Shown one piece after another: positions 20,622-30,239 of a DNA stretch of 64,000 nucleotides (its first letter is position 1; the number at the start of each line of letters is the position of its first letter). The stretch lies in contig NZ_WPCV01000002.1 in assembly GCF_018035235.1 (NCBI RefSeq), positions 1,054,001 to 1,118,000 of the forward strand. Reading direction: 5' to 3'. The DNA is from Citrobacter sp. On2M (GTDB lineage Bacteria > Pseudomonadota > Gammaproteobacteria > Enterobacterales > Enterobacteriaceae). The position numbers were made by a program, and so were the translations under genes. The notes under the pieces were generated by a model. That model had not been told where the DNA came from and did no database searches. It saw only the letters and a list, made by a program, of their open reading frames with translations.

Positions 20622-22094
20622 TCAAGGCTGTGTTAGCGCCAGCTCCAGCACCGACAACACCTTATTGATCTGCTGTATCTGCAACCCGCCAAACCCAAAA
20701 AACATTACTGCGTCTCTGTTTTCCTTACGCCACACTGCTTCTGACCCATTTTCTATATCCGGCAGCGTGTCAAAGCGGATCCCTGCCAGCAGGCAACGCT
20801 GCTGCAGCCTCGCTATCGTATCGGGGTGTCTGTCAATGCGTAAAGAGAGGTGCAGACCCGCCGTTGCGCCAGCGATTTTCCCTGCCGAAAACAGACTGGA
20901 AAGGCCATCGCGTAACAAGATAAGGCGCGCGGCGTAACTGCAGGCCAGTTTACTGATGTGCGTATAAAACACCTGATTTTGCATTAATTCGGCTAAGAAT
21001 TGCTGTAATAACCACTGACTCCCGTTGTTGTTAAGCGCTTTCATATTCTGTACCGCCGGGAGCAGTTCATCTGGGCAAATGAGATAGCCAAGACGTGCCC
21101 CCGGTCCCAGCGTTTTAGAAAATGTTCCCATGTAGATAACCCGATTGTGATAATCCATGGCTTTCAGCGCAGGGAGGGGATTCTCGCCATAGGTAAACAC
21201 AGCATCATAATCATCTTCAATGATATAAGCGCCGACGCGCTGCGCCCACGTCAATAACGACTGACGACGCTCCAGCGAAAGTACGCTTCCCATCGGATAT
21301 TGATGAGCTGGGGTTACATAGCAAAGCTGGGTTTCCGCTTCGGGTAAATTATCTGTTTGCAGTCCGTGGTTATCTACCGCAATTGACGTAATATCTGCGC
21401 CATAATAATTAAACAGATGCCATGCGCCAGAATAACAAGGGGACTCGGTCACAACGTGGCACTTTTTTTGCTGACTGACAGCATGATGAATAATAAATAT
21501 TTGACTAAGAAGTGACAATCCTTCCTGAATCCCGTTGGTAATAATGATGTTCTCTGCCCGGGTATTAATGCCGCGAGTTAAATTAAGGTATCTGACTAAT
21601 TGCTCACGCAGTGAAAATAATCCGTTTGGTGAATGATATCGGGTAAATAATTGTTCTTTAAACACGCTCGGGGCATTATTCCATTTTCTCCAGCTTGCCC
21701 AGGGAAAAGCATTGGGGTCGGGGACGCCTATCCGGCAGTAGCATTCCCGCCCGGGTTCTGCGTAAACATCGGTAGAGACCCCGGCAGCTTTAGGTTTTAC
21801 CGGTGGGGAGCCCTGAGTCACGGGCGCATGCACTGGGGTTACACGTACAGGCCTGGTGAATATCACCTCATAGCCAATGCCGTGTCGGCTCTTAATTAAC
21901 CCAGCCGCCATCAGCTTGTCATAGGCCATCACTACCGTTATTTTAGCAACGTGCAATACCTGAGCCTGCTCGCGAATAGAGGGGAGTTTGTCTCCACAAA
22001 GCAAATCACCCTGCTGAATGGCCTGGAAATAAAATTGAAATATCTGCAGTTGCAGTGGAGTACGGCTTTCTCTATTGAGCGTCAGTGTTAGCAT
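20622..22094 (-). CDS. MocR/GabR-type PLP-dependent transcriptional regulator
   Basis: A 490-residue GntR-family regulator of the MocR subgroup. An N-terminal winged helix-turn-helix (about residues 10-75, DKLPSIREQAQVLHVAKITVV) is joined to an inactive-aminotransferase-like fold type I domain. That domain retains the PLP lysine (GTFSKTLGPG, about K327) and the EDDYDAVF loop (D294/D295). Members sense an amino-containing ligand through PLP. Shine-Dalgarno AAGGAA precedes the ATG. It is divergent from torY across 164 bases and convergent with uxuA, so the torYZD operon is its most likely target. The specific family member is not recognised. Confidence 0.88.
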   Translation of the reverse strand: MLTLTLNRESRTPLQLQIFQFYFQAIQQGDLLCGDKLPSIREQAQVLHVAKITVVMAYDKLMAAGLIKSRHGIGYEVIFTRPVRVTPVHAPVTQGSPPVKPKAAGVSTDVYAEPGRECYCRIGVPDPNAFPWASWRKWNNAPSVFKEQLFTRYHSPNGLFSLREQLVRYLNLTRGINTRAENIIITNGIQEGLSLLSQIFIIHHAVSQQKKCHVVTESPCYSGAWHLFNYYGADITSIAVDNHGLQTDNLPEAETQLCYVTPAHQYPMGSVLSLERRQSLLTWAQRVGAYIIEDDYDAVFTYGENPLPALKAMDYHNRVIYMGTFSKTLGPGARLGYLICPDELLPAVQNMKALNNNGSQWLLQQFLAELMQNQVFYTHISKLACSYAARLILLRDGLSSLFSAGKIAGATAGLHLSLRIDRHPDTIARLQQRCLLAGIRFDTLPDIENGSEAVWRKENRDAVMFFGFGGLQIQQINKVLSVLELALTQP

Positions 22095-22258
22095 AAGAAA
22101 TTCCTTATTTACAGATGGTCACTATATTACGAATTTCTGATCTTTACTATTTGACTCACCTCATAGAGTGGATGCTGTTCCTATAATCTGCTTTCGCTGT
22201 CTCTATTTTTGATTTTTATTATCCCTTAGCGTGTCGCTATTAAAAAATGGAGGCAAGC
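22095..22258. promoter_or_regulatory. Divergent control region between MocR gene and torY
   Basis: This 164-base gap must carry both promoters. A TATAAT hexamer occurs near 22180 toward torY, and TTGACT about 25 bases upstream is too far to be its -35. A half FNR-like TTGAC is not matched by a proper second half, so no operator is claimed. Confidence 0.45.
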
Positions 22259-23392
22259 ATGTCGTGGATAAGAAAAAGCGCACTGTGGTGTGTATTCGCC
22301 GGAGCGGTAGTCATGGCCCTGGCTATTTGGGGAGCGTGGCAAGGCGTTCATTACACCAGTACGACCGAGTTTTGTTTATCGTGTCACTCAATGCGTACGG
22401 CAGGAGAGGAGTATAAAACCAGCGTGCATTTTCGCAATGCTTCTGGCGTGCGTGCGGAGTGTAAGGATTGTCATATTCCACCTGGCATCGTCCCAACGTT
22501 GGTTCGTAAAACGCAGGCCTTAAACGATCTCTATCACACCTTTATTTCCCCTTCGATTGATACCCCAGAAAAATTTACCGCAAAACGGGCGGAGCTGGCC
22601 CAGAGGGAATGGGCACGTATGAGCGCGAATAATTCAGCGGCGTGTAAATCTTGCCACAGCTACGAGGCGATGGATCACGGCAAGCAATCAGCCAATGCGG
22701 CGGCGCAAATGACCGCGGCGGCGGCAAAAAACAGTAACTGTATCGATTGCCACAAAGGCATTGCTCATCACAAACCCGATATGAGCAGCGGTTTTCGCGA
22801 TCGCTATAAGCAGCTACAGCATCAGGGGGCGTCGTTGTCACAGGTGAGTACGCTGTTCTCGCTAAGCGAAAAAGCCCTGACGGCTACGGCAGGGAGCGCG
22901 GCAGGTAAAGCGCTTTTGTTTCCTGCCACCGAGGTCAAGGTGCTGCAAAAAGAGGGCAACAACCTACAACTTGAAGTAACAGGTTGGCGTGAAAGTAAAG
23001 GGCGTGGGCGGGTGATTACCCAGTATATGGGGAAGCGCGTTTTCTCCGCTGTGCTCGATGACGCCCTGATGGCTAACGTAAACGTGTTGCAAACTCAGGT
23101 CGATCCTGACTCACATCAGCAATGGCAACAAGTGAGCGTCACCGCCTGGACCTCCGCGCAGGACTTTATCAACACGCTGGATCCCATCTGGGAATACTCG
23201 GATCAAATGCTGCAATCCACTTGTAGCGCCTGTCACAGCACGCCCCCAACCACACGCTATACCGCCAACGGCTGGATCGCCGGATTGAAAGCGATGTCGA
23301 CCTACTACCGGCTTAACCCGGTGGAAGAACGCACGTTGTTGAAATATCTCCAGACCCACGCCAGCGATGTGTCCGACCCTAATAACAATTAA
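22259..23392 (+). CDS. torY: TorY-type pentaheme membrane-anchored cytochrome c
   Basis: A 377-residue NapC/NirT-family quinol dehydrogenase that feeds electrons to the periplasmic reductase TorZ. One N-terminal membrane anchor (about residues 8-28) is followed by four CxxCH heme sites near residues 39, 68, 129 and 161, and a fifth near 322, the TorC/TorY pentaheme pattern. An upstream in-frame ATG at 22247 overlaps the GGAGG Shine-Dalgarno of the ATG at 22259, which decides the start. It is the first gene of torY-torZ-torD, nine bases before torZ. Confidence 0.93.
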   Translation: MSWIRKSALWCVFAGAVVMALAIWGAWQGVHYTSTTEFCLSCHSMRTAGEEYKTSVHFRNASGVRAECKDCHIPPGIVPTLVRKTQALNDLYHTFISPSIDTPEKFTAKRAELAQREWARMSANNSAACKSCHSYEAMDHGKQSANAAAQMTAAAAKNSNCIDCHKGIAHHKPDMSSGFRDRYKQLQHQGASLSQVSTLFSLSEKALTATAGSAAGKALLFPATEVKVLQKEGNNLQLEVTGWRESKGRGRVITQYMGKRVFSAVLDDALMANVNVLQTQVDPDSHQQWQQVSVTAWTSAQDFINTLDPIWEYSDQMLQSTCSACHSTPPTTRYTANGWIAGLKAMSTYYRLNPVEERTLLKYLQTHASDVSDPNNN

Positions 23393-23401
23393 GGATAATG
23401 T

Positions 23402-25900
23402 ATGGATATTCATGACGTTAATTCGTCCCGCCGCCGTTTTCTGAGCGGTATGCTGGCGGTAGGTGTTGCCAGCGCACTGGCGCCCAATCCGCTGATATCA
23501 AAAGTGTGGGCCGCGGGAGAAAACCCCGAGCAGTGGATCCAGTCCGGTTCACATTATGGTGCTTTTGAAGCCAAAGTGGTCAACGGCGAATGGACAGAAA
23601 CACGCCCGTTCAAACATGACAAATGGCCCTGCGATATGCTAAACGCGGTGCGCGAGGTGGTCTATAACCCTTCGCGGGTACGCTACCCGATGGTGCGTCT
23701 GGACTGGCTGCGCAAGCGGGAAAAGTCTGACCGCAGCCAGCGCGGAGATAACCATTTTGTACGGGTGAGCTGGAGTCGGGCGCTGGATCTGTTTTACGAA
23801 GAGCTGGAGCGGGTGCAAAAAACCTACGGCTCATCGGGCGTATTTACCGGGCTTGCCGACTGGCAAATGGTGGGCAAATACCATAAAGCGGGCGGGGCAA
23901 TGGACCGGGCACTTGGTCTGCATGGTAGCTATGTGACAACTGTCGGTGACTACTCTGCGGCAGCGGCACAGGTTATTTTGCCGCATGTGATGGGGTCGCT
24001 GGAGGTTTATGAGCAGCAAACGTCACTGCCGCTGGTTATTCAGAGCAGTAATACCATTGTGCTGTGGGGCTGCGATCCGATCAAGAATCTACAGATCGAG
24101 TTTTTGGTTCCCGATCACGACGCGTTTGGCTATTGGCAGCAGATTAAAGAAGCGGTTGCGCAGGGTAAGCTGCGCGTTGTCAGCGTTGATCCGGTGCGTA
24201 GCAAGTCGCAAAACTATCTTGGCTGTGAACAACTGGCGTTGCGACCACAAACGGATGTCGCGTTAATGCTGGCGCTGGCGCATACCCTGTATGAAGAAAA
24301 ACTGTATGACACGGCATTCATTAACGATTACACCGTGGGTTTTGAACAGTTTTTGCCCTATCTGCTTGGGGAGAGTGACAAGCAGCCGAAAAATGCCGAA
24401 TGGGCGGCCGAAATCTGTGGTCTGACGGCGGAGCAGATCCGTGACTTCGCCCGCCTGCTGGTCAAGGGACGGACACAGTTTATGGGGGGCTGGTGCGTAC
24501 AGCGTATGCATCATGGCGAGCAGTATCCGTGGATGCTGGTGGTACTGGCCAGCATGGTTGGACAAATTGGCTTGCCGGGCGGCGGGGTCGGATTTGGCTG
24601 GCACTATAACGGCGGTGGGACGGTGACATCGACCGGGCCAGTGCTCACCGGGCTGGGGAGTATTAATAATCCGCCGGAGGCGAAGTACAAAGCGGATTTT
24701 CGCGGTGCTTCTGAGCATATTCCCACCTCGCGTATCGTTGATTGCCTGCTTGCGCCAGGCAACAAGATTGCCTTCAACGGTGAGACGTTAACGTATCCTG
24801 ACATCAAAATGGCGATCTACAGTGCGGCCAATCCCTTCCATGCGCAGCAGGACAGGAACCGCATGATCGACGCGTGGAAAAAGCTGGAAACCGTGGTGGT
24901 GTTAGATCACCAATGGACCGCGTCGTGCCGTTTTGCCGATATCGTCCTGCCTGTGACCACCCGCTTTGAACGTAACGATATTGAGCAGTTTGGTACGCAT
25001 TCGAATAAAGGGTTGATGGCGCTGCATCAGATTGTTAAACCGCAATACGAAGCGCGGCATGACTTTGATATCTTTGCCGGGTTGTGTAAGCGCTTTGATA
25101 AGGAAACGGTGTACCGTGAAAACCGGGATGAAATGCAGTGGATACAGGCGCTTTATGACGAAGGCGTGAAGATGGGGGCGTCGCTCGGCGTCACCTTACC
25201 GGACTTCACTACATTCTGGCAGGGGGAAGGCTACATTGAGTATCCGGCGGGGCAACCGTGGGTGCGTCACGGTGAGTTTCGCGACCAGCCTGATCTTAAT
25301 CCGTTGGGAACGCCGTCTGGTTTGATTGAAATCTACAGCAAAACCATCGCAGGCTTCGCCTACAAGGACTGTCCGGGGCATCCGGTGTGGATGGAGCCAT
25401 TTGAGCGTACCTATAGCGGCAAAACAGATAAATACCCGCTGCATCTGCAATCCTGCCACCCGGATAAACGTCTGCACTCCCAGTTGTGCTCCAGCGAGGC
25501 GTTTCGCAACACCTACGCGGTTGCCGGGAGAGAGCCGCTTTACATCAGCGAACAGGACGCCGCCGCGCGTGGTTTAAAAGCCGGTGATATCGCCCGTGTC
25601 TTTAACGCTCGTGGCCAGGTGTTGGCTGGTGTGGTGGTCAGTCCGGATTTTACCCCAGGCGTGATCCGCATTCATGAAGGGGCGTGGTACTCCCCGCAGG
25701 AAGGGGGGAAAGCCGGAACGTTATGCACCTATGGTGATCCGAACGTACTGAGCGCGGATATGGGTACTTCGCAACTGGCTCAGGGGCCGTCGGCGCATAC
25801 CGTGCTGGTGGAGGTCGAACGTTATCAGCAGAAAGCTCCGCAGGTGACGGCATTTGGTGGACCGCAGACGGTGCAAGAGGAGGGGGCAAGTGCAGCATAA
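23402..25900 (+). CDS. torZ: TorZ/BisC-type molybdoenzyme, N-/S-oxide reductase
   Basis: An 832-residue DMSO-reductase-family enzyme with a bis-MGD molybdenum cofactor. A twin-arginine signal (SSRRRFLSG, residues 8-16, then a hydrophobic stretch ending VWAAGE) directs folded export. The type III serine ligand is predicted in GDYSAAAAQ (Ser185). QTSLPLVIQSSNTIVLWG and GWHYNGGGTV are family stretches. Relatives reduce trimethylamine N-oxide, biotin sulfoxide or methionine sulfoxide, and sequence alone does not separate these. It lies between torY and torD, and the torD start lies within its last codons. Confidence 0.92.
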   Translation: MDIHDVNSSRRRFLSGMLAVGVASALAPNPLISKVWAAGENPEQWIQSGSHYGAFEAKVVNGEWTETRPFKHDKWPCDMLNAVREVVYNPSRVRYPMVRLDWLRKREKSDRSQRGDNHFVRVSWSRALDLFYEELERVQKTYGSSGVFTGLADWQMVGKYHKAGGAMDRALGLHGSYVTTVGDYSAAAAQVILPHVMGSLEVYEQQTSLPLVIQSSNTIVLWGCDPIKNLQIEFLVPDHDAFGYWQQIKEAVAQGKLRVVSVDPVRSKSQNYLGCEQLALRPQTDVALMLALAHTLYEEKLYDTAFINDYTVGFEQFLPYLLGESDKQPKNAEWAAEICGLTAEQIRDFARLLVKGRTQFMGGWCVQRMHHGEQYPWMLVVLASMVGQIGLPGGGVGFGWHYNGGGTVTSTGPVLTGLGSINNPPEAKYKADFRGASEHIPTSRIVDCLLAPGNKIAFNGETLTYPDIKMAIYSAANPFHAQQDRNRMIDAWKKLETVVVLDHQWTASCRFADIVLPVTTRFERNDIEQFGTHSNKGLMALHQIVKPQYEARHDFDIFAGLCKRFDKETVYRENRDEMQWIQALYDEGVKMGASLGVTLPDFTTFWQGEGYIEYPAGQPWVRHGEFRDQPDLNPLGTPSGLIEIYSKTIAGFAYKDCPGHPVWMEPFERTYSGKTDKYPLHLQSCHPDKRLHSQLCSSEAFRNTYAVAGREPLYISEQDAAARGLKAGDIARVFNARGQVLAGVVVSPDFTPGVIRIHEGAWYSPQEGGKAGTLCTYGDPNVLSADMGTSQLAQGPSAHTVLVEVERYQQKAPQVTAFGGPQTVQEEGASAA

Positions 25901-26522
25901 TCAAATTCATCTACAACGTGCGGCGATCTACCAATGGTTTTCACAATTGTTATTTCGTGAGCTGGACGAAAAACAGCTCACCAGTCTGGAAAGCGGCGAG
26001 CATCGGGCGTGGATTGCATCACTGGCGGCGATCCCCGGATTGTCTGCCGAGGTAAAACAATTTGAGCGTAGCCTGGCTCGGGCTTTGCGGCGGGACTCCC
26101 GACAGTTGGAACTGGCTGCAGATTTTGCCTCGCTGTTTCTGCTGGCACCGCCTGCGAGTGTTTCTCCCTACGCAGGACACTATCCGCACACGACAGCTGC
26201 AGCAGAACGCCGGCAAATGAATGTTCTGTTGGTCGAACAAGGGCTGGCGGCGCGGGAAAATGAACCTTCCGATCATATTGCCGTACAACTGGCATTGATG
26301 GCGAGGATGGTTGCTAAAGAGGAGCCGTTCTCAACACAGTATTACTTTTTACATCATCATATTCTGTGCTGGGCACCGTTATTTCGCGACGCTTGTCTGG
26401 TGCGGGATAACGAGGGGTTTTATCCTCAGGCGGTTAATCTGATAGTGCGTTTTATGCGCGAGGATGAACAGTATCTGGAAACGCTGTTGATGGATGATTT
26501 TTATTTCAGCAGTCAGTGCTGA
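25890..26522 (+). CDS. torD: TorD-family molybdoenzyme chaperone
   Basis: A 210-residue all-helical cytoplasmic chaperone that binds the apo-reductase and its twin-arginine leader until cofactor insertion. Typical TorD stretches are YAGHYPHT, PSDHIAVQLALMARM and FYFLHHHILCWAPLF-like residues in the C-terminal half. GTG at 25890 is chosen: it follows AGGAGG and gives MQHNQIHLQRAAIYQWF. It overlaps the torZ end by 11 bases, implying coupling. In E. coli K-12, as I recall, torYZ lacks its own torD (torD is in torCAD), so this operon is more self-contained. Confidence 0.9.
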   Translation: MQHNQIHLQRAAIYQWFSQLLFRELDEKQLTSLESGEHRAWIASLAAIPGLSAEVKQFERSLARALRRDSRQLELAADFASLFLLAPPASVSPYAGHYPHTTAAAERRQMNVLLVEQGLAARENEPSDHIAVQLALMARMVAKEEPFSTQYYFLHHHILCWAPLFRDACLVRDNEGFYPQAVNLIVRFMREDEQYLETLLMDDFYFSSQC

Positions 26523-26526
26523 AAAT

Positions 26527-26557
26527 GACAAAGGGACAGCCTGCGCTGTCCCTTGTC
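26527..26557. terminator. Strong hairpin between convergent torD and yeiP
   Basis: A 13-pair stem (GACAAAGGGACAGC / GCTGTCCCTTGTC, one bulged A) with a CTGC loop sits four bases after the torD stop and 20 bases from the yeiP stop. There is no long T run, so termination efficiency is uncertain, but its position suits both genes. Confidence 0.7.
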
Positions 26558-26576
26558 GTCGATGAGCGGCAGAAAA

Positions 26577-27149
26577 TTAATCCGCGCGACCCATATAGCG
26601 ACGTTCTTCGATATGAATTCGGATTTTCTCACCCGCACTCAGATACTCAGGAACAAGAATAACCAGACCGGTGCTCAGGGTCGCCGGTTTGTTACGCGCA
26701 CTTGCTGAGGCGCCTTTAATGCCCGGTGCCGTTTCAACGATCTCCAGGTCTACCGTTTGCGGCAGTTCAAGCGCCAACAACTGACCGTCCCAGGTCAGTA
26801 CCTGCATATCTGGCATTCCACCTTCCGGCATGAACAGCAGCTCTTCTTCAATCTGGTCTTTGGTGAAGGTATACGGGGTATAGTCTTCTTTATCCATAAA
26901 GACGTATTCGTTGCCATCGACGTAGGAGAAATCAACGCCACGACGGCTCAGGGTGACGGTATCAACAATATCATCGCCTTTGAAGCGCTCTTCAACTTTC
27001 AGACCGGTACGAACATCAGAAAAACGCATTTTGTACAGCGTTGCAGCGCCGCGTGCGGTGGGTGACTGAATGTCAATATCTTTTACAATCAACAGTTTGC
27101 CGTTGTAATTCAGTACCATACCTTTTTTAATTTCGTTCGCTCTTGGCAT
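26577..27149 (-). CDS. yeiP: EfpL (YeiP), elongation factor P-like protein
   Basis: A 190-residue three-domain EF-P paralogue that enters the ribosomal E site and relieves stalling at difficult peptide motifs. The loop that carries the modified lysine in EF-P here reads SPTARGAAT, with Arg33 at the tip. This is the YeiP pattern and means it does not need EpmA-type lysylation. The frame extends 27 codons upstream, but ATG 27149 ([17 protein letters not shown]) is the family start. It is divergent from yeiW. Confidence 0.96.
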   Translation of the reverse strand: MPRANEIKKGMVLNYNGKLLIVKDIDIQSPTARGAATLYKMRFSDVRTGLKVEERFKGDDIVDTVTLSRRGVDFSYVDGNEYVFMDKEDYTPYTFTKDQIEEELLFMPEGGMPDMQVLTWDGQLLALELPQTVDLEIVETAPGIKGASASARNKPATLSTGLVILVPEYLSAGEKIRIHIEERRYMGRAD

Positions 27150-27307
27150 CGAAAAAATCCTGTAATGAGGGGTGTCTAAAATATCGCGTAAAACTACTCG
27201 CGCTGGGGCATTCAGGCAAGCGGAATTCATGCTTTTGCTGGTGCAAAAAAGGTGTTACTGTGCGCTTCCCGCACAATCCGATGGTTTACGCTTAAGAGAG
27301 TACTTGT

Positions 27308-27562
27308 ATGGAATGCCGTCCGGATTGTGGTGCATGCTGCACCGCACCTTCAATCTCCAGCCCCATCCCCGGCATGCCACAAGGCAAGCCCGCTAATACG
27401 CCATGTGTTCAGCTTGATGAATCCCTGCGCTGTAAAATTTTTGGCTCGCCGCTGCGACCAAAAGTGTGCGCCGGTTTACAGCCCAGTGCGGAAATGTGCG
27501 GACAGACGACGCACCAGGCGATGGTGTATCTTATTGAGCTCGAAACACTGACCGCACCTTAA
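27308..27562 (+). CDS. yeiW: YeiW, small cysteine-rich UPF0153 protein
   Basis: An 84-residue protein starting [17 protein letters not shown] with a CxxxCxxCC cluster and further cysteines near residues 33, 42, 54 and 64, the YkgJ/UPF0153 zinc- or iron-binding-like pattern. The function is unknown. Its stop codon overlaps the setB stop by four bases in convergent orientation. Confidence 0.88.
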   Translation: MECRPDCGACCTAPSISSPIPGMPQGKPANTPCVQLDESLRCKIFGSPLRPKVCAGLQPSAEMCGQTTHQAMVYLIELETLTAP

Positions 27563-28740
27563 ACATCTTTTATGCGCGCCAGGCACACGACGGTGGCGAC
27601 TATCATCACCAGCGCAAACCAGAACACTGCGTGATAGTTCCAGATTTCTGCGGCAATACCCGCCAGCGAACCGGCAATAATCCAGCCCACGCGAATAGTA
27701 TTCGTATAAAGGGTCGTGGCTGAACCCGCCTGTCCCGGCATCAGGTCCTGGAAATAGAGCATGCCAATCCCGCCGAGAATACCGATGTAAATTGCGTTCA
27801 GCAGCTGTAAGCCAAGCAATATCGCGGGAGAGTGAGCCAACAACATACCGGCATAAAAGAAAAATCCAGCGACGACGGCAATTCGCATCAACAGGCGTTT
27901 ACCTAAACGCTTAGCGAAGTATCCGGCAATCAGCATGGTTGGGATCTCCAGTCCTGCGGCGGTTCCCATCATGATGCCCGCCAGTTTTTCCGGCAGATGC
28001 AGTTCGTTGATAATAAACAGTGGCATATTAATGATATAGAGACTATTGGTTCCCCACATTAATGTGCATATAACAAACAACAGCAGTGTATCGCGTCGAT
28101 TGCGCCTTGGGGCCTCCACCGCGCCTGTCGCGAGCGGCACGTTTTTACTCATTGAGGGTAAGAACAACCAGACCATTATGCCGCAGACAATAAATGCCAC
28201 TGCCGCACTGAGGTACATGACCGTAAAGCTGAACCCCATGGCCAGCGCGTAGGCCAGCGGCGGGCCAATCACCCAGGCCAGCGAAACCTGCGCACGTAAT
28301 ATTGAACTGAACATGACGGCTTCCCGTCCCGTACGGTCGGCATGCTCGCGAGCGAGGGCAAACATTTGCGGGTTGGCGGTCGAACCAAAGCTGCTGAGGA
28401 ATACCCCGACAAACAACAAGATAAAATAGTTACGGTTCCAGGCGAAAAGCACGCAGGCCAGCATCCCCAGCACGCAGCAAAATACGATCAAGTTTTTGCG
28501 ATCGCCCTTTTTATCTGAACGTCCGGCCAGAAACTGACTCACCAAAATGCCGATTACGGCGCTACCGGTAAAAAAGAACCCGACCATGCCGGGACGGGCA
28601 TGGACTTCATCCGTCAGAAAAAGACTAAGCGTTGGCGTCTGCAACGCACCGGCGATACCCGTCAGAAATGCGACAAGCAGGAACGCCGCAGACGTTAAAT
28701 CAAACGCCCGGGGTGAGGCGGCTACGGGGGTGTTATGCAT
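27559..28740 (-). CDS. setB: SetB, sugar efflux transporter
   Basis: A 393-residue 12-segment major facilitator of the SET sugar-efflux family, which exports lactose, glucose or related glycosides. The family loop [10 protein letters not shown] follows helix 2, and [16 protein letters not shown] is the SET-like helix 7 region. It is divergent from fruBKA. E. coli SetB has also been tied to chromosome segregation; that cannot be judged here. Confidence 0.93.
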   Translation of the reverse strand: MHNTPVAASPRAFDLTSAAFLLVAFLTGIAGALQTPTLSLFLTDEVHARPGMVGFFFTGSAVIGILVSQFLAGRSDKKGDRKNLIVFCCVLGMLACVLFAWNRNYFILLFVGVFLSSFGSTANPQMFALAREHADRTGREAVMFSSILRAQVSLAWVIGPPLAYALAMGFSFTVMYLSAAVAFIVCGIMVWLFLPSMSKNVPLATGAVEAPRRNRRDTLLLFVICTLMWGTNSLYIINMPLFIINELHLPEKLAGIMMGTAAGLEIPTMLIAGYFAKRLGKRLLMRIAVVAGFFFYAGMLLAHSPAILLGLQLLNAIYIGILGGIGMLYFQDLMPGQAGSATTLYTNTIRVGWIIAGSLAGIAAEIWNYHAVFWFALVMIVATVVCLARIKDV

Positions 28741-29008
28741 GTTTTGATATCAATGATGTGAAGAGACGCGGAGTTTACGCTGCTTGTCAGAAAATAAACA
28801 GGGAGCCAAATCAAAATCGGCATTAAAAATCAAAATAGCATTTCAGTCAGAGAATGCAGTTTGCTGACGTAGCTGAATTTGACAAGCTGACGCCGTTTTT
28901 GCGTCAGCAATTTGATCTCTGGCGAAGAGAAAATGTGCGTTATCTCTAAATTCAGCAAGTAATTTGTTAACTTTACTTGTGTGCTGCAGAAAAAAGAGCA
29001 AGACTTCT

Positions 29009-29020
29009 TGAAACGTTTCA
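29009..29020. promoter_or_regulatory. Cra (FruR) operator, distal
   Basis: TGAAACGTTTCA is a perfect 12-base palindrome and an ideal Cra site, about 90 bases before the fruB ATG. Cra represses fruBKA and is released by fructose 1-phosphate, the product of FruA and substrate of FruK. Confidence 0.92.
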
Positions 29021-29073
29021 GCGTCATCTCGCCATAACTGATGGAGTCAGGTGACGCCATTTTTCTCATGTTG

Positions 29074-29090
29074 GCTGAATCGTTTCAATT
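29074..29090. promoter_or_regulatory. Cra (FruR) operator, proximal
   Basis: GCTGAATCGTTTCAATT fits the asymmetric Cra consensus (GCTGAAWCGNTTCA) and lies about 20 bases before fruB. E. coli fruB likewise has two Cra sites. Confidence 0.9.
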
Positions 29091-29108
29091 CAGCGGGAGA
29101 GGAGAACC

Positions 29109-30239
29109 ATGTTCCAGTTATCTGTTCAGGATATTCACCCGGGCGAACAGGCCGGGAATAAAGAAGAGGCTATTCGCCAGGTTGCCGCAGCCTTAGTGCA
29201 GGCGGGTAACGTCGCGGAAGGCTACGTCAATGGCATGCTGGCGCGTGAACAACAGACGTCCACGTTCCTCGGCAACGGTATTGCTATTCCTCACGGTACG
29301 ACGGACACGCGCGATCAAGTGTTGAAAACCGGCGTGCAGGTGTTTCAGTTTCCGCAGGGTGTGACCTGGGGAGAGGGGCAGGTTGCATATGTGGCGATCG
29401 GTATTGCCGCCAGCTCGGATGAGCACCTCGGTTTGCTGCGTCAGCTGACGCACGTACTGAGTGATGACTCCGTCGCTGAACAGCTGAAATCTGCGACCAC
29501 GGCGGAAGAGCTGCGCGCGTTGCTGATGGGTGAAAAGCAAAGCGAACAGCTAAAGCTTGATAACGAAACGCTGTCGCTGGACGTCGTTGCCAACTCGCTG
29601 GTAACGCTGCAGGCGCTCAACGCGGCGCGGCTGAAAGAGGTCGGTGCGGTTGACACCGCCTTTGTCGCCAGAGCGATAAATGAGCATCCGATGAATCTCG
29701 GCCAGGGTATCTGGCTGAATGACTGTGCTGAAGGTAACGTGCGTAGCGCCGTTGCGGTCAGCCGCGTAGCGACAGCGTTTGATGTACAAGGTGAAGCTGC
29801 GGCCCTGCTGGTGACTGTCGCCATGAATGACGATCAACCGGTTGCGGTGCTGAAGCGTCTTGGCGATCTGCTGCTGAATAATAAAGCTGACCGTTTGTTG
29901 AAAGCCGATGCGGCAACGTTGCTGGCGCTGCTGACCAGCGATGACGCCTTAACTGATGATGTACTGAGCGCCGAATTTATTGTGCGCAATGAGCATGGCT
30001 TACACGCCCGTCCGGGCACCATGCTGGTGAATACGATCAAACAATTTAACAGTGAAATTACCGTGACAAATCTTGATGGAACCGGCAAACCGGCGAATGG
30101 ACGCAGTCTGATGAAAGTTGTGGCATTAGGCGTGAAGAAAGGACATCACCTGCGCTTTACCGCCCAGGGCGAGGATGCTGAACAGGCGCTGAAAGCGATT
30201 GGCGAAGCCATCGCGGCAGGTCTTGGGGAGGGCGCGTAA
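29109..30239 (+). CDS. fruB: FruB, fructose PTS diphosphoryl transfer protein (EIIA-M-HPr)
   Basis: A 376-residue cytoplasmic protein that carries phosphate from enzyme I to FruA. It is a fusion of an EIIA-Fru domain (active His62 in AIPHGTTD), a central M domain (about 150-280), and a C-terminal HPr domain (His299 in [10 protein letters not shown]). The Shine-Dalgarno GAGAGGAG is strong. The stop overlaps the fruK start (TAATG), so the operon fruB-fruK-fruA is translationally coupled. Confidence 0.97.
   Translation: MFQLSVQDIHPGEQAGNKEEAIRQVAAALVQAGNVAEGYVNGMLAREQQTSTFLGNGIAIPHGTTDTRDQVLKTGVQVFQFPQGVTWGEGQVAYVAIGIAASSDEHLGLLRQLTHVLSDDSVAEQLKSATTAEELRALLMGEKQSEQLKLDNETLSLDVVANSLVTLQALNAARLKEVGAVDTAFVARAINEHPMNLGQGIWLNDCAEGNVRSAVAVSRVATAFDVQGEAAALLVTVAMNDDQPVAVLKRLGDLLLNNKADRLLKADAATLLALLTSDDALTDDVLSAEFIVRNEHGLHARPGTMLVNTIKQFNSEITVTNLDGTGKPANGRSLMKVVALGVKKGHHLRFTAQGEDAEQALKAIGEAIAAGLGEGA

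Larger units (their letters stand above)
28741..29108. other. 368-base control region of setB and fruBKA
   Basis: This gap between divergent setB and fruB carries two Cra operators near fruB (listed separately) and AT-rich DNA with the expected promoters. An open frame on the minus strand within it has no Shine-Dalgarno and no family resemblance, so I treat the region as regulatory. Confidence 0.7.

Noticed and set aside
22095-22258. FNR site before torY
   Set aside because: A TTGAC half exists near 22147, but the second half does not fit TTGAT-N4-ATCAA.
28830-29069. 79-codon open frame on the minus strand in the fru control region
   Set aside because: It overlaps the Cra operator, has no ribosome-binding site and resembles no protein.
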